A stretch of 63,104 nt of DNA from Ichthyophthirius multifiliis (taxonomy: Eukaryota > Ciliophora > Oligohymenophorea > Hymenostomatida), in NCBI RefSeq assembly GCF_000220395.1, contig NW_004087085.1, forward strand, positions 1,907-65,010. The letters are read 5' to 3'. Positions within the stretch are counted from its first letter, which is position 1, and the number at the start of each line of letters is the position of its first letter. Made by a program: the position numbers and the translations under genes. The notes beneath the pieces were generated by a model. It was not told where the DNA came from and ran no database searches. It saw only the letters and a list, made by a program, of their open reading frames with translations. Positions 1-11,733 of this stretch are shown piece after piece.

Positions 1-1230
1 AATGCACCTGCACTTATACTCATATAAATACTCATTTGTAATTTTTCTGATAGGCATAATTTCCATCCAATACCTATTCCTATAATATTCATAATAGCTA
101 AGATGATAACCATTATAGTAGTTATTTTTAAATCAATATTAGCTTTTTTCAATGAATTTCCTAAAGTTAATCCTTCAATCCATTTATGAAAAAGTACAGC
201 TCCAAATATTACTATACATTTTATCCAATCTTTTTCAATTCCAATAGCTAATCCCTCTAATATAGCATTTAATCCTAATGTAATTTATAATACATAAAGT
301 TTTAAGCAGTTTTTAGAAATTTTTTTCTTTATTTCTTTGATTATATTATCTTCTTAATTATTTTATTTAGATGTACTTAATTTTTAAGAGATTTCTTCTT
401 TATTTTATAAAATTGCAGTGGTTGTATTTCTTTTTTTGTAATAAATATTTTAATGTATATTTATTTACTAAGACTACATATCTTAAATTTCCTATTATTC
501 ACTTTTTTTATTAATTTATTAATCTTCAATTTCATATTTTTATTAATTATTATTATTAATTATTTTTTTTATATTATTTTATTATTCGTTAATATAATAT
601 TTTTATTAATTTTCATTAATTGAAATCTTCTTTTATAATTAATCTATATTTATATAATCTTCATGTGAATTTTATCCGGTAATAATTTTATCTATAAGGA
701 GCATTAATGAAAAAGTTATAACTATTGTAAAAAATGACCACGGAAATTATTTAACACGTATTTCTTTATTTATAATAACTAACTGAAATTCTGATATATC
801 TATATTATATACATAATCATAAATTTCTTACAATTCTTCTTATTCTTTCTATTTTTAATTTTCACTATTTTCTTCGTTTTCATTATTTTCATTTGTTTTT
901 TTATTTTAATTATATTCTTCTATCAATTCATCATACAAACAATCTTATTCCTCTTTTATTTATTCAGGATTTAGTTAATTTTATTAATTATATTCTTTCT
1001 AAAGTTATTCATATCTTTCTTAATAATGCTAATTTAAATATTCTTAGGATTCAGGCATTAAATATAATATTCCAATTGATAAAAATAAACCTCCAATAAA
1101 TGACAGATGATAAGGACATTAATCGAGTATTTTCTTTATAAGATTTAACACGTAAAGGTATACTTGCTGTTACTAATATCATTAAAAATATTGTGAAAAT
1201 AGATATTAGTTTTATAATCCAACACTCCAT
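1..1230 (-). CDS. ZIP-family (SLC39) zinc transporter, 3' end cut by window edge
   Basis: Membrane transporter moving zinc or iron into the cytosol. Read right to left with TAA/TAG as Gln. An N-terminal membrane segment (WIIKLISIFTIFLMILV) is followed by the typical second segment FIGGLFLSIGILYLMPES and a Gln/Glu/Asn-rich cytosolic loop. Then come a third segment around FPWSFFTIVITFSLMLLID and the signature helices LGLNAILEGLAIG and HKWIEGLTLG, which hold the family's metal-binding His and Glu positions. The gene runs off the left edge. The start is the ATG ending at 1230. Aligning LMSLSS with FIGG needs one extra base near 1104 to be skipped, and that site is not a long homopolymer. Family call is strong; substrate is inferred. 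Confidence 0.9.
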
Positions 1231-2553
1231 TTTTAGTTTAAAATAATAATTTAATTCAGGTAAATAAACATTATAAAATAAATAAAATTGTATCTATTTT
1301 TAACATAATAATTATAAAAGGATTTTATATTATAAATATTAATTTTATATTAAAAAGTTAAAATTGATGAAAATAAAAATTAAATTTATACATATTTAAA
1401 AATATATATAAAAATAAAATATTAATTAATAAATATAATAAATATATATATATATGTTTTTATATATAAAATATTTAATATATATTTATTTTTAATATTA
1501 TATGTATAAAATATAAAATAAAATAATATAATAATAATTTTAGATTTTTATAAAATTAAAATTATGAAAATTATATAAATATTTTATTTATATAAATTAT
1601 CGATATAATTGAATAAAATCAATATAAATGTATATTAAAAATGATTAAAACTTTGAAAATTTATTTTTTTTAAAAAATAAAATAATTAATAAATATATAT
1701 ATGGTATAAAATTAATTTAATAATTAAATATATATATATATATATATATATTTATTATTAATATAAAAATAATTTTAATTATATATTATTTAATATATAT
1801 TTATATTTTTTTTATATATAAATTTATTAAAATACAAATATTTTGTATAAAATTATATGTTTAAAAATATTTAGATTTAAATTTATTATTTTTGAAATTT
1901 ATTTATATTAATTCATATTATAAATTATTTTAAATCCTTTATAAATAATAAAAATTATTTAAAATATACTATATATAATTTTAAAGTTTTTATAAATTTC
2001 AATTATGCTTAGATTATAATTAACATTTATAATATCTTTAAATTATAATTTAATTATAATGTGCAATGAAATTATTTATCATTTCTATTTTTAATAATTC
2101 TAAATTATATATTATAAAAATACCTTAACATATAACAATAAAATTATGAATAAATATAAATTTAATATTATTAAAGTCTTTTAAATATAATTATTATACA
2201 AAAAAATAAATATTAATTATTGTTATTTATATATATTAAATATATAGATTAATCATGAATTTGTATATAATTTTTTTTTTTTAAATTAATATATATAAAA
2301 ATTAATATATATGTTAACAATAATTTATATATATATATTATAAAAAAAATTGTTATATATATATGTATATATATAAATTTTATAAAAAATAAAAATAAAA
2401 AAATAATCATTTTAATGAAAACAATTTTAATATATTTTTATATAATTTTAAAAATTTACTTAATTATAAAGTTTTAATATATATGTTTATATATATTAAT
2501 ATTAGAAAATAAAAATATTTATTTTTAATATAATTGATTATAAACTTTGTTTA

Positions 2554-2599
<46 letters not shown>

Positions 2600-2702
2600 A
2601 ATATTTTATTTATTTTTATTTCTCTTCTAAACAATAATTTATTTTTATTAATTATTTAAATTTTATTCATAAAATATATTTAAACAGAAAAAATATTTTA
2701 AA
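1231..2702. other. intergenic A+T-rich spacer
   Basis: Almost pure A/T with several (AT)n runs, for example around 1730-1750 and 2555-2595. I see no open frame with coding-like composition. It lies between the divergent starts of the ZIP gene and the next gene, so it should hold both promoters, but no motif can be assigned. Confidence 0.6.
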
Positions 2703-4054
2703 ATGTCTTAAAATGACAACTATATTTAAAATTAAGTAATCTATTAAAAAATTAAAGAATTATTAAAACCTCTTGATAATAATAAATTAAATAAAATTAA
2801 TTTATTTTAAAATAAATTAACTTCTCGTTTTTTTTTTTCTTAAAAAAATTATTTACTTCAATAATCTATAAATAATGACAATTATTAAACTTCTTTAAAT
2901 TAAAATAAAAAATTATTTTCAAATTTGAAAATATAATCACATTCTAAAATATATACATCATTTAATACCAAAAATTAATCTTTTTACCCTAATAAAAACT
3001 AACGAAATTCTTTAAAAACATTACAAAAAAATTATTAGTCACTTTTAATGACTAAAACAGTCTTTTTGAATTTTAAAAAGACAATATTGTATCAAAAAAG
3101 TCTAAAAAATAATATTTTTCTTTATAAAAATCACCTATATAAACATAAATTTCTCCAAGTTTTATAAATAAATCTAATCAAAAGGCATATTTGTAAAAAT
3201 ATTTATCTATTTTGGCTTAAAAACCGACAAAAAACAATGAAGAAGCACTAAAATAAGCAGAAAATAAAAACTAGAAAGATAAAACGATAAAAGCTGCCTT
3301 CGATATTTAAAGTTAAGCATAAGGAGGATTATAAAAAATAATTAAATATGCGAATTTGATTAAATCATGCAATATAATAACTTAAAGAAATAATATTATA
3401 AAAAGTAAAGTTAATAATTAAGAAATGTAAGATTTTTTTATAGAATTTTAAAATAATTTAGATAAATTTATAACATTATAAGGAAATTATTCAAAAGCTA
3501 AATAAAAAATGTACACAATGAATGGTTTTGATGATATATTAAAGAATTTTTTACTTGACAAATAGAACAAATTAATAAAAATACAAGAGGTTACACTTAA
3601 ATTTTAATTGTAGAAAATAAGTAAAAATATATATGTAAATATAAATATTAATATATGTATTTATATATATATATTATATTATTATTTTTTTATAGATTAC
3701 GAATTGTATAAAAAATTCTAATATTTTAATAAAGAAATGGAAGAATGTAATAATCATAAAATCGAAGAAATTCGAAAAGCAGAAATGAATGATATTAAAT
3801 ATAAAAAACAAAGTTTTGAAATATAAATTTAATAAAAAATTCTTAAAAATAAAATTTAAGATTTTTTAAAAGATATTAAATAAGGAATTATTTATTAAAA
3901 TGGAAATCCTTTATATTCTTAATCTTAATATGATTTAATAAAAAATATATTCGAGTCTGAAAGAAAATTAGGAAACTATTAATTTATTTAAAAATAAACA
4001 AGAAATTAATCAAATAATATAAATTTACTATGTGAACACTTAAAAAAAATATGA
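2703..4054 (+). CDS. hypothetical Lys/Asn/Gln-rich protein, two-exon model with unresolved frame change
   Basis: Not recognised. An ATG at 2703 (MSQNDNYIQNQ) opens a frame that stays free of TGA to about 3350. A second frame, open from about 3070, then carries more protein-like sequence (SNQKAYLQKYLSILAQKPTK) and continues into the 3' exon. The join lies between about 3070 and 3350. A 26-nt segment at about 3159-3184 (GTTTTA...AAAAG) would fit the phase but is short for this genome; a one-base slip is the alternative. A normal intron (GTAAAA...TATAG) at 3621-3695 precedes an exon rich in Lys, Glu and Ile that ends at TGA 4052-4054. The C-terminal half looks helical. Confidence 0.6.
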
Positions 4055-4093
4055 AAAAAAAAAAAAAAAAATTAATTTATAAAAATATATATA

Positions 4094-4136
<43 letters not shown>

Positions 4137-4569
4137 TTATATATAAATATATAATAATAATATATTCATTAATTATTATTTCTTAATTTCTTATTATTAT
4201 CATTTTTTAAATATGAAATTACAGTCTTTTTAATATCTTTAATATCTTATTTAATAATTTTTATTTATTGTTTCTTTTCCTTTTCATTTATATCTTTTTA
4301 CTATTCCAAAAAAATTTACTTTTTCTTAATATCTTTTATTTTTTAATAAAAAACAATAGTTTTGATATTTTATTTAATATCACTACTATCTTTAATTTTT
4401 TCTTTTTTTTAATTAAATATAACGCGGGACCTTAAAGTATTTGAAATTCTAAAAGAACTCTAAGATTGATCTTATTATTAATTTTATTTATTGCTAAAAA
4501 ATCTACTCGTAGATAACATTAATGGGTTTTCATTTGTCGGTTTAAAAAAGTTTGAGTCATATGTATGAA
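4055..4569. other. intergenic spacer with a more complex patch at 4425-4560
   Basis: Spacer between two converging genes. Most is A/T-rich, but 4425-4560 contains a run of mixed sequence (cgcgggacc, ctactcgtag) unlike the surrounding low-complexity DNA. It has no convincing open frame. It could be 3'-untranslated sequence or a small RNA; no family could be assigned. Confidence 0.4.
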
Positions 4570-4735
4570 TCATTTAATAAGAAGATGTTATATTATTTTT
4601 ATTTTATAAATATTTTTGAGGTTTTTAAATTGATAAATTTATAATAATTTTTAAGGAGATGGCAAAAAAGGATTTTTTAATTTAATTATATCAAACTTTG
4701 GTTTAAAATTTCTATTAAAAAGTAAATTAAAATCA

Positions 4736-4796
<61 letters not shown>

Positions 4797-7700
4797 TTTT
4801 ATATAAATTATTAAAATTTTATTAAAGATTATTTTATAAAAACATAGGATTTTCATTTAAATTAATGTCCTTTTCATTTGTTTAAAATTTCGATGAAAAA
4901 TAATCTTTTGAACCTTTTCTTTTCACATTATCTTCATATTCTTCATTTTAAAAAGAATTCTTATTTTTATCTTTTTTCTATAAATAATTTTTATATTTTG
5001 GTAAAATCTAATCTTCAATTTTTTTCTTTTACTTAATATTTCCATTTTCATCAATCTCAATTTACCCATTTAACAAAAGCTCTAGATTTTCCATTTTAAT
5101 ATTTTTTAATAAACCCTTGTATTATTCCCCAAATTTAATATATATATCTTAAATTTTCGATTTCCTTTCATCCATATCTTCTCCTGAATAATAATAATCA
5201 TTATCTAGTAAATATATTTTGCCTTCTAAAAGGTCATCCTCAGGTTCTATAATACATAAATATATAAATATTTAAAATATATATATATATATATAATATA
5301 TATATATATCTATATTCTTATTTATTTTTATTTTAATATTTTTTTATTTTTTATTTTTATTTTTATTTTTATAAAAAATAAACATGAATCCGTATCGTAA
5401 TCTTATTCTGTATCTAGATTATTATTCACTATGTGTAGTATTTTTTTCTATATAGATTCATAATTAAAGCTTTTATCAAACTCTTCTTAAGAAAAATAAT
5501 CTCGCCATAAAAAAGATCTCATATTAGGGAACAAACTTTTAATTTCTATATTTTATTATAGTATATTTTATATAAAAACATCTATTTTTTTTTTCTTAAA
5601 AAACAGTTTTTTTTTATTCCCTTTCTTTTTTTTACTAGGACTATTATTTTCTTAAAAAAATTTGGTATTTTTCTAAGTCTCATTTTATATATTAGCTTAT
5701 ATACTATCCGAGTATTTTTTCTTTTTTTCAGTATATTCCTCTTAGTTATTATTATTTAAAAATTCTTAAAGGAAAATACTTTAATCGGCTTTTTAATTAC
5801 CCAAAATGGGCGAATTTTAGCAATTATATTCGACTGAAACTTACAAACTAGAATTTGGACTAGTATAATTACTTTTATTTAATTTTTTTTTTAATCTCTA
5901 AAAAAATATTGTGTTTTTATCATTATTATTATTACTTTTAGTGTTTTTATCATTATTATTACTTTCGGTGTTTTTATCATCATTATTATTATTACTTTTG
6001 GTGTTTTTATCATTATTATTATTACTTTTGGTGTTTTTATCGTTATTATTATTACTTTTGGTATTTTTATCGTTATTATTATTACTTTTGGTGTTTTTAT
6101 CGTTATTATTATTACTTTTGGTGTTTTTATCGTTATTATTATTACTTTTGGTGTTTTTATCGTTATTATTACTTTTTTCTTTTATCACTACTATAGAATC
6201 TGATACTTTTCTACTATTTGTACTAATATTGGAATCTTTTCTAATTATACTGTTTTATCTAAAAGCAGTATTTTATGTTTTAATACTATTATTAAGATTT
6301 TTATTATTATTTTTGCTGTTTTCGGTATTATTATCATTTATTTCTTAAATAAGAGATAATTATCCATTATTTCTTAATGACTCATCATACATTTGACAAT
6401 AAAAAAGTGAGAATTTTAATAAATTATGACAAAAATCGACTCCAATTTATTGATATAAATCTTCTGAAAATTCAACAATTTCTTTGTTTTTTTTTCCATT
6501 ATTCTATATTTTTTCAAATACCTAATCTTTGATTTCCATAAACTAATCATAATCGATTTTTCCCATTTCTAATTCCTATATTAGCTTCTACTTTTCTTAA
6601 TATTTATCATTCTATATTGAAAAAAACGAGTTTATAAAAAAACCGAAAAAAGAAACATCAAAACTATACGAAAAACTCGCTTTAAACTCCTAATAAAACA
6701 CCCATCTAGCCTAATTCATATTTTTCTTTTTTAAAGACATTTTACATTATTCATAATTGAAATATTTCATACTTTCATGCATTATTTTTAACAAAACCCT
6801 ATTACAAAACCACTTTAAACTTGAATTTAACCCTCCAAACTCTTCACATCCATACATAAACGCATTTTTTTCATTAATACAAGCATGAAAATCAACAAAA
6901 AGGAATAAATCTTTCTTCTCTAAATATTTTTTTATATAATTCTTCAAATAAAACACCTCAGGGTGTTATTTTTCCAACGGTTCTTACCATTCATTATTCA
7001 AATCAGCCCCAGAAATATTAGTCCTGCTATTTCCAACGCAAACTCCATCCGGATTAACCATTGGAACGACCTTAAAAACGAAGAACTCCCTTAATTTTTG
7101 CGCAATTAAATCATCTGAAACCAAGAAGGAAATCAAGCCATCCAGAATCATCGAACTGGGGCTTTCTGAGGGGTGCTATCTTCCCAAAATAAAGACTATT
7201 TTCCTTTTTTCTAGAGGAATTTTCCCTTTTTATGTCCCAGAAGTAATTTCCAATACAAAAATTGATAAACCCAATCTTGATCCGCCAATTAGTTATTTTT
7301 TATATAAAATATTTTCAGAAAAAATACTAATTTCTCGAGTTTTTGTATCAAATTCATATTAAAAACCTTCCCTTTTTTTTAAATTCTCTTCTGTTTTTTC
7401 CAAAAAAGATACTAAATTGGTAAAAGAATAAGGCTTTGCATATGAAAAAAGTACTCTTTCCCCCTATTATGTGAATTTATAGTTAAATTATAGTGTATAA
7501 AAGTATGTTTTATCAGTATTTTCTTCTGTTTCTTCTTCAGGCTTTTTTCGTTTATATATGGATTTCTTATATTCGATTTTTTAAGGAAATTTAGTCCATT
7601 TTATAACAGTTTCATAGTCATAATCAATGTTTCCTATATAAAATTTCATTCCTTCGTTAAAAAAATTAGATTTATTTCGACAATTTAATATTTCAAATCT

Positions 7701-7938
7701 TATGTTTTAACCTTCTTAACCCCAAAATTTCACTCCAAAATTAAACCATTATGTAAAACCTATTTTATATATAAAATAATAGTTAATTCTTTTACCTAAA
7801 GAATTAGTATCTGATTTCAAAATAATTTTAATGTATTCTAGTTCTTAAAAGTATATAAATTAGCTCATATTAGCAGTTTCATAATCGGCATATAATTCTA
7901 ATTACTTATTTTATTTATCTCCTTCAAACTTATCGAAA

Positions 7939-7997
<59 letters not shown>

Positions 7998-8633
7998 TAA
8001 TATATTAATATATTAATATATTAATATATTAATATATTAATATATTAATTTAGTATTACTTTTAAATTTTCAATTTATATGGAAACTTGTTTTTTTTTTA
8101 TTATAAAAAATCTAAATAACCTAAGCCTAAAGGTCTATATAATAAAAAAAAGAATAAATTCTCTTAATTTCAATAAATTTTTTATATCTGTAAAATTCTT
8201 ACAAATAATATAATTTTTTCCTTTTTTTTCTTAATCTAATATATATTAATAATCATAATAAAATATGTTATAAGGCTAAAATATTTTGACGTTTCCATAT
8301 ACTACCCATTTTAATATTTTTCCGCAAATTTTACATCTATAATTTTCATCACGGATACATATATGATCATTTAATATACCCTTTTTTTTTTTATTAACAA
8401 AATAAAATAAAAAATATTAAGCATTTATTTAATTTAAAAAATAAACACACTTAATTAAATATTTCGTTTAAATCTTTTTCTCGAGTCTTTGCCCAAAAAG
8501 ACTCATCCCCTGAAAACCTATAATCATTTTTTATTTCACCCCATTTCCATTATAAACCTTATTCAGGTTTATATTTTCCTTTTTCGACTAAATCTAAAGG
8601 AGCTCCAAGACTATCCCATAAAGCTTATAACAT
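4570..8633 (-). CDS. M14 cytosolic carboxypeptidase (CCP/AGBL-like), long with low-complexity tail
   Basis: Family members trim glutamates from tubulin tails, shaping axonemes and other stable microtubules. The likely start is the ATG at 8633 (MLQALWDSLGAPLDLVEKG), followed by introns near 8390-8450 and 7935-8070. The CCP N-domain is visible (FDKFEGD, QWFNFGVKFWG, IRFEILNC, NEGMK). The peptidase domain has the zinc-site motif GRQHPSESPSS, then NPDGV, then the zinc-ligand His in FVDFHACINEKNAFMYG. Two usual catalytic positions differ: DLNR reads DLNN, and the SYTxE motif reads SYSFDVSF, with Asp for Glu. The C-terminal third is Asn/Lys-rich, with a ten-residue tandem repeat (see 5905-6180) and a poly-Asn run. 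An intron lies near 5245-5385, and the stop is TGA at 4572-4570. The 5' exon structure is uncertain. Confidence 0.85.
4739..4795. repeat. (ATT)n microsatellite coding poly-Asn
   Basis: About 19 perfect ATT units on the plus strand. On the minus strand they read AAT in frame and give a poly-Asn run close to the C-terminus of the carboxypeptidase-like gene. Confidence 0.85.
5905..6180 (-). repeat. 30-bp coding minisatellite (KNTKSNNNND repeats)
   Basis: About nine near-identical 30-bp units. On the minus strand each unit encodes the ten residues KNTKSNNNND, with single variants such as TES or a missing Asn. Unit length and a length variant are multiples of three, so the frame of the carboxypeptidase-like gene is kept. 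The opposite strand is also open (Leu/Val/Phe-rich), but that is a by-product of the repeat. Confidence 0.9.
7939..8049. repeat. (AT)n plus 8-bp TTAATATA tandem repeat inside an intron
   Basis: An (AT)n run passes directly into about seven copies of TTAATATA. It sits in the presumed intron before the FDKFEG exon of the carboxypeptidase-like gene and makes the exact acceptor site hard to place. Confidence 0.75.
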
Positions 8634-9662
8634 TTTTGTTGTTTTTTTGTTTTGTTTTTATTTTAGATTTTTTATATATTATCAACTTATTATAAACTAC
8701 TTTTATTTTTTTAATATATAAATAAAATAATAATAATTAATATTATTATTATTTTTTTTTTTATAAACAGAAATTTATAAACAGGTTAAATATTTTTTTT
8801 TTTATAAAAATATGGAAATAATTTAAATATATATAAAAGCTCTATATATATGTATTTTATATAAGAATATAAATAAAATTAGTTAAATTAACAAAAAAAT
8901 GAGAAATTTATATATTTTTATATACATTATTATTAAAACAGATATTTTTATTTATATTAATTACTTAATTTTTATTGTTAATAAACAAAAAAAAAATTTT
9001 TTTTTTTATTATTCTTTAAATAAAAATCATAATCTTTTTTTTTAAAAAACACTAATTAATATTATTATTTTTTAGATTTTTTATTTAATATAAGATTTTA
9101 TAATAAATACAATTTTTATTATCAATAAAAGTAATATTTATCTTTGTTTATGTTTTTAAAAACAAATATTATAGAATTTTAATTTAAAATATTCGATTAT
9201 ATAGAATAAGGTATTTAATAAATAATACGAACTTTTTTATTTTTTTACGAAAAAAACTGATTTTTAGATTACACCTTTTATATATTTTTATATATTTGTA
9301 TTATTTTTAATTATATTAACAAATCTTTAAGTTTAAATATATATTTTTGAATTATTTAATATAAAATATATATATATATTTTTAGAATTTTATATTATTA
9401 TTTTTTATTTGTAAATAATAATCTAATTTAATTAAATATATTATTATATTCTTACTATTTCATATATTTTTTTATTTTTAGTGATAAAAAAGGAATAAAA
9501 ATTATGTCTATATATAACAAAATAATAACATTAAAATATTTTATTTTTTAAACATAATATAAAATCATTATATATTTATTATATTCACAAAAAAAATTTT
9601 TTACTAAATTATTTAATTAAAATAATTTAAATATTGATTATATATATTAAAAATAACAAAAA
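8634..9662. other. intergenic spacer between divergent genes
   Basis: A/T-rich DNA with homopolymers and short AT repeats. No coding-like frame. It must contain the upstream regions of the carboxypeptidase-like gene (-) and the Cys-rich secreted protein (+). Confidence 0.6.
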
Positions 9663-9983
9663 ATGATAAAATTAATACTATTATCTTTTATATTACTAAT
9701 TTCTTTCCAAAATCTAAAATGTAAATGTTAAACTGTATATTGCAATGATTATTGGAATTAGTAATGTTATAATCCAATATAAATAGCATACTAAACATGT
9801 TTAAATAATTAATAATTGGTATATAATTATTTATTAAAAAAAAAAAAAAATATTAATTAATGAATAAAAAAGAGTTTATTATGTATAAAAAGTTACATAC
9901 AAAGTGTTTGTTATAAATGTATATGTTAAATAGTATAAGTATATGGTTGTAAATAAGAAAAATATTAGATATAAATTGAATGA
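9663..9983 (+). CDS. small secreted cysteine-rich protein, 88 aa
   Basis: Not assigned to a family. Exon 1 (9663-9818) encodes a clear signal peptide (MIKLILLSFILLISFQN) and then CKC, YCND, QQCYN and QTCLN. A 54-nt intron (GTATAT...AAAAG) at 9819-9872 leads to exon 2 (9873-9983) with SLLCIKSY, VCYKCICQ and YGCKQEK, ending at TGA. The exons join in phase 0. About ten cysteines in some 70 mature residues suggest a disulfide-bonded extracellular or vesicle-lumen peptide. It is too short for ordinary gene finders but has a good signal sequence, consistent splice phase and regularly spaced Cys. Confidence 0.7.
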
Positions 9984-10308
9984 ATAAAACATAAAATTAT
10001 TAATAAAAAAAAAATGTATATAATATATTATTTATTATATATATATAAAATAATGAGTATTTAAAATTAAGTTTTTATATATAATTTATCTTATAGATAA
10101 ATAATATAAAATAATAAAAAAATAAAATAAATGTATTTTTATTTATTTTTATATAAAAAAAAAAAATGTTATAAATAATATATATATAAAATTTATATAT
10201 AAATATATATATATATACATATATATATACATTTTTATATACAAATTTATTTTCATATATTTATTTCTTTGTATATTTTTTGAATTTAAATCTTTATATT
10301 TAGATACA

Positions 10309-10347
<39 letters not shown>

Positions 10348-10349
10348 AT
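9984..10349. other. intergenic spacer, converging genes
   Basis: A/T-rich spacer between the stops of the Cys-rich protein (+) and ATG5 (-). It has several (AT)n runs near 10195-10220 and 10315-10340. Nothing else seen. Confidence 0.6.
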
Positions 10350-11207
10350 TCAGTAAATAAAAACAAAATAAGTAAACCCATCATAATAATTAAAATTGAA
10401 ATAAAAAAACTTAAGTGGAATCTTAAAATTACATTCAATTCCATGACAATAGACTTTTAAGTTTTCATATTTTTCATTTTTAATAATAAATTTTCCGTTT
10501 TAATCTTAATATAAAATATCTTAAAAAAAATCACATAAAAAATTTCCTAAACAATATTCATTATTTAAAATCGAAACTTTTAATTATATTCTTCCTTCAT
10601 TATTCCCTATATATATCCTTACAGGTAATTATTAAACTTCAAATTATTCAATTCTATTTCCATCCTACATTAATTTTTTATAATTACATAAGAAATCTTC
10701 TATTTTTTAATCTTCTATTTTAAAAAAACTCTACCACATTTTTTTCCATTCTTAAGGAGATTATTCACATAAAATATTATTTGCTCCTACCCTTTTAAAC
10801 CTTATGCAGCTCGCCTCTTTTAAATTTTATTTATAGTTTTATTCGAAGATAGATTGGATATCATTATTAATATTTAAAAAACCATTTTCATCTTCTTTAT
10901 TACCATAAATAACTTATATTTATATTGGGAATTTTTTTATTTAATTTTAATCTAAAATTACTCCAAATGGAATATTCCATTATATAATTTTTCCATTTAT
11001 TTATAATATTATGTTCTTTTAATTAATATTTAATTAATCTTATATGTATTATATGAAATAATCATTTATTTTTTAAAAGTACATAATTAGGTATTCGATT
11101 CGCTTTATAAATATATATAATGGAAGTATGTTTTTGTTATCTTTATATTCTAATTATATAGGAATTTCGGTTTTCCATATAAATTATTATATTTTTTCTA
11201 ATTACAT
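10350..11207 (-). CDS. ATG5: autophagy protein ATG5, 285 aa, intronless
   Basis: ATG5 is joined to ATG12 and, with ATG16, drives ATG8 lipidation on growing autophagosomes. The frame runs without interruption from ATG (MQLEKIQQFIWKTEIPI) to TGA, close to the usual length of about 275-295 residues. Visible family features are the N-terminal IWxxxIPI start, the IKRIEYL segment, LQINGKIIQWNIPFGVILD (compare YEGTPLKWHYPIGLLFD), and LKEASCI carrying the Lys that matches the ATG12 acceptor (human K130 in MKEAD). The C-terminal ubiquitin-like fold follows: LPVRIYIG, LGNFLCDFF and a final HGIECNFKIPL segment. It shares an upstream region of about 530 bp with the divergent cullin gene. Identification is firm. 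Confidence 0.95.
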
Positions 11208-11733
11208 TTATAAACCAAAAATATTCTATTTTAAATAATTGAATAAGTCTTTTTTTTAAAAAATACAATAAAATAAAAAAAATAATTATATATATATATA
11301 GTAAAATATATAAATAAAAATATATATATTTATAAATATATATATATAAATATATATATATGTATAATTTAATGAAAATTCTATATAATTTTTTAAACAA
11401 ATTATAAAAAAAATAGAATATATTATAAAAAATATATTTTATTTATTTATAAATAAAATATTCATATATTTTTAAATAAATATCCTTTTTTATATATTAT
11501 TATTAATACTTTTTTAATTAATTATTATAAATACTGAGTATATAATTATATATAAAACAAATTAATACTATTCATAATTATGGCAAAATAATATTCAAAT
11601 TAATATATATAAAAAAATCTATTCTTATATCTTTCATTGTATATATTTTTTTTCAATAAAATTTTAATAAATAAAAAAATAAAATAGAAAATCAATAATA
11701 ATTATATATAGAAAAATAAAAAAAATATAAAAA
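11208..11733. other. shared upstream region of ATG5 (-) and cullin (+)
   Basis: A/T-rich spacer between two divergent start codons, with (AT)n around 11290-11360. Both promoters should lie here, but no element can be named. Confidence 0.6.

Noticed and set aside
893-1099. Plus-strand 68-codon hydrophobic frame
   Set aside because: Antisense to the ZIP transporter loop, whose minus-strand reading matches the family.
5911-6348. Plus-strand Leu/Val/Phe repeat frame of 145 codons
   Set aside because: Opposite strand of the KNTKSNNNND coding repeat; open only because of the 30-bp period.
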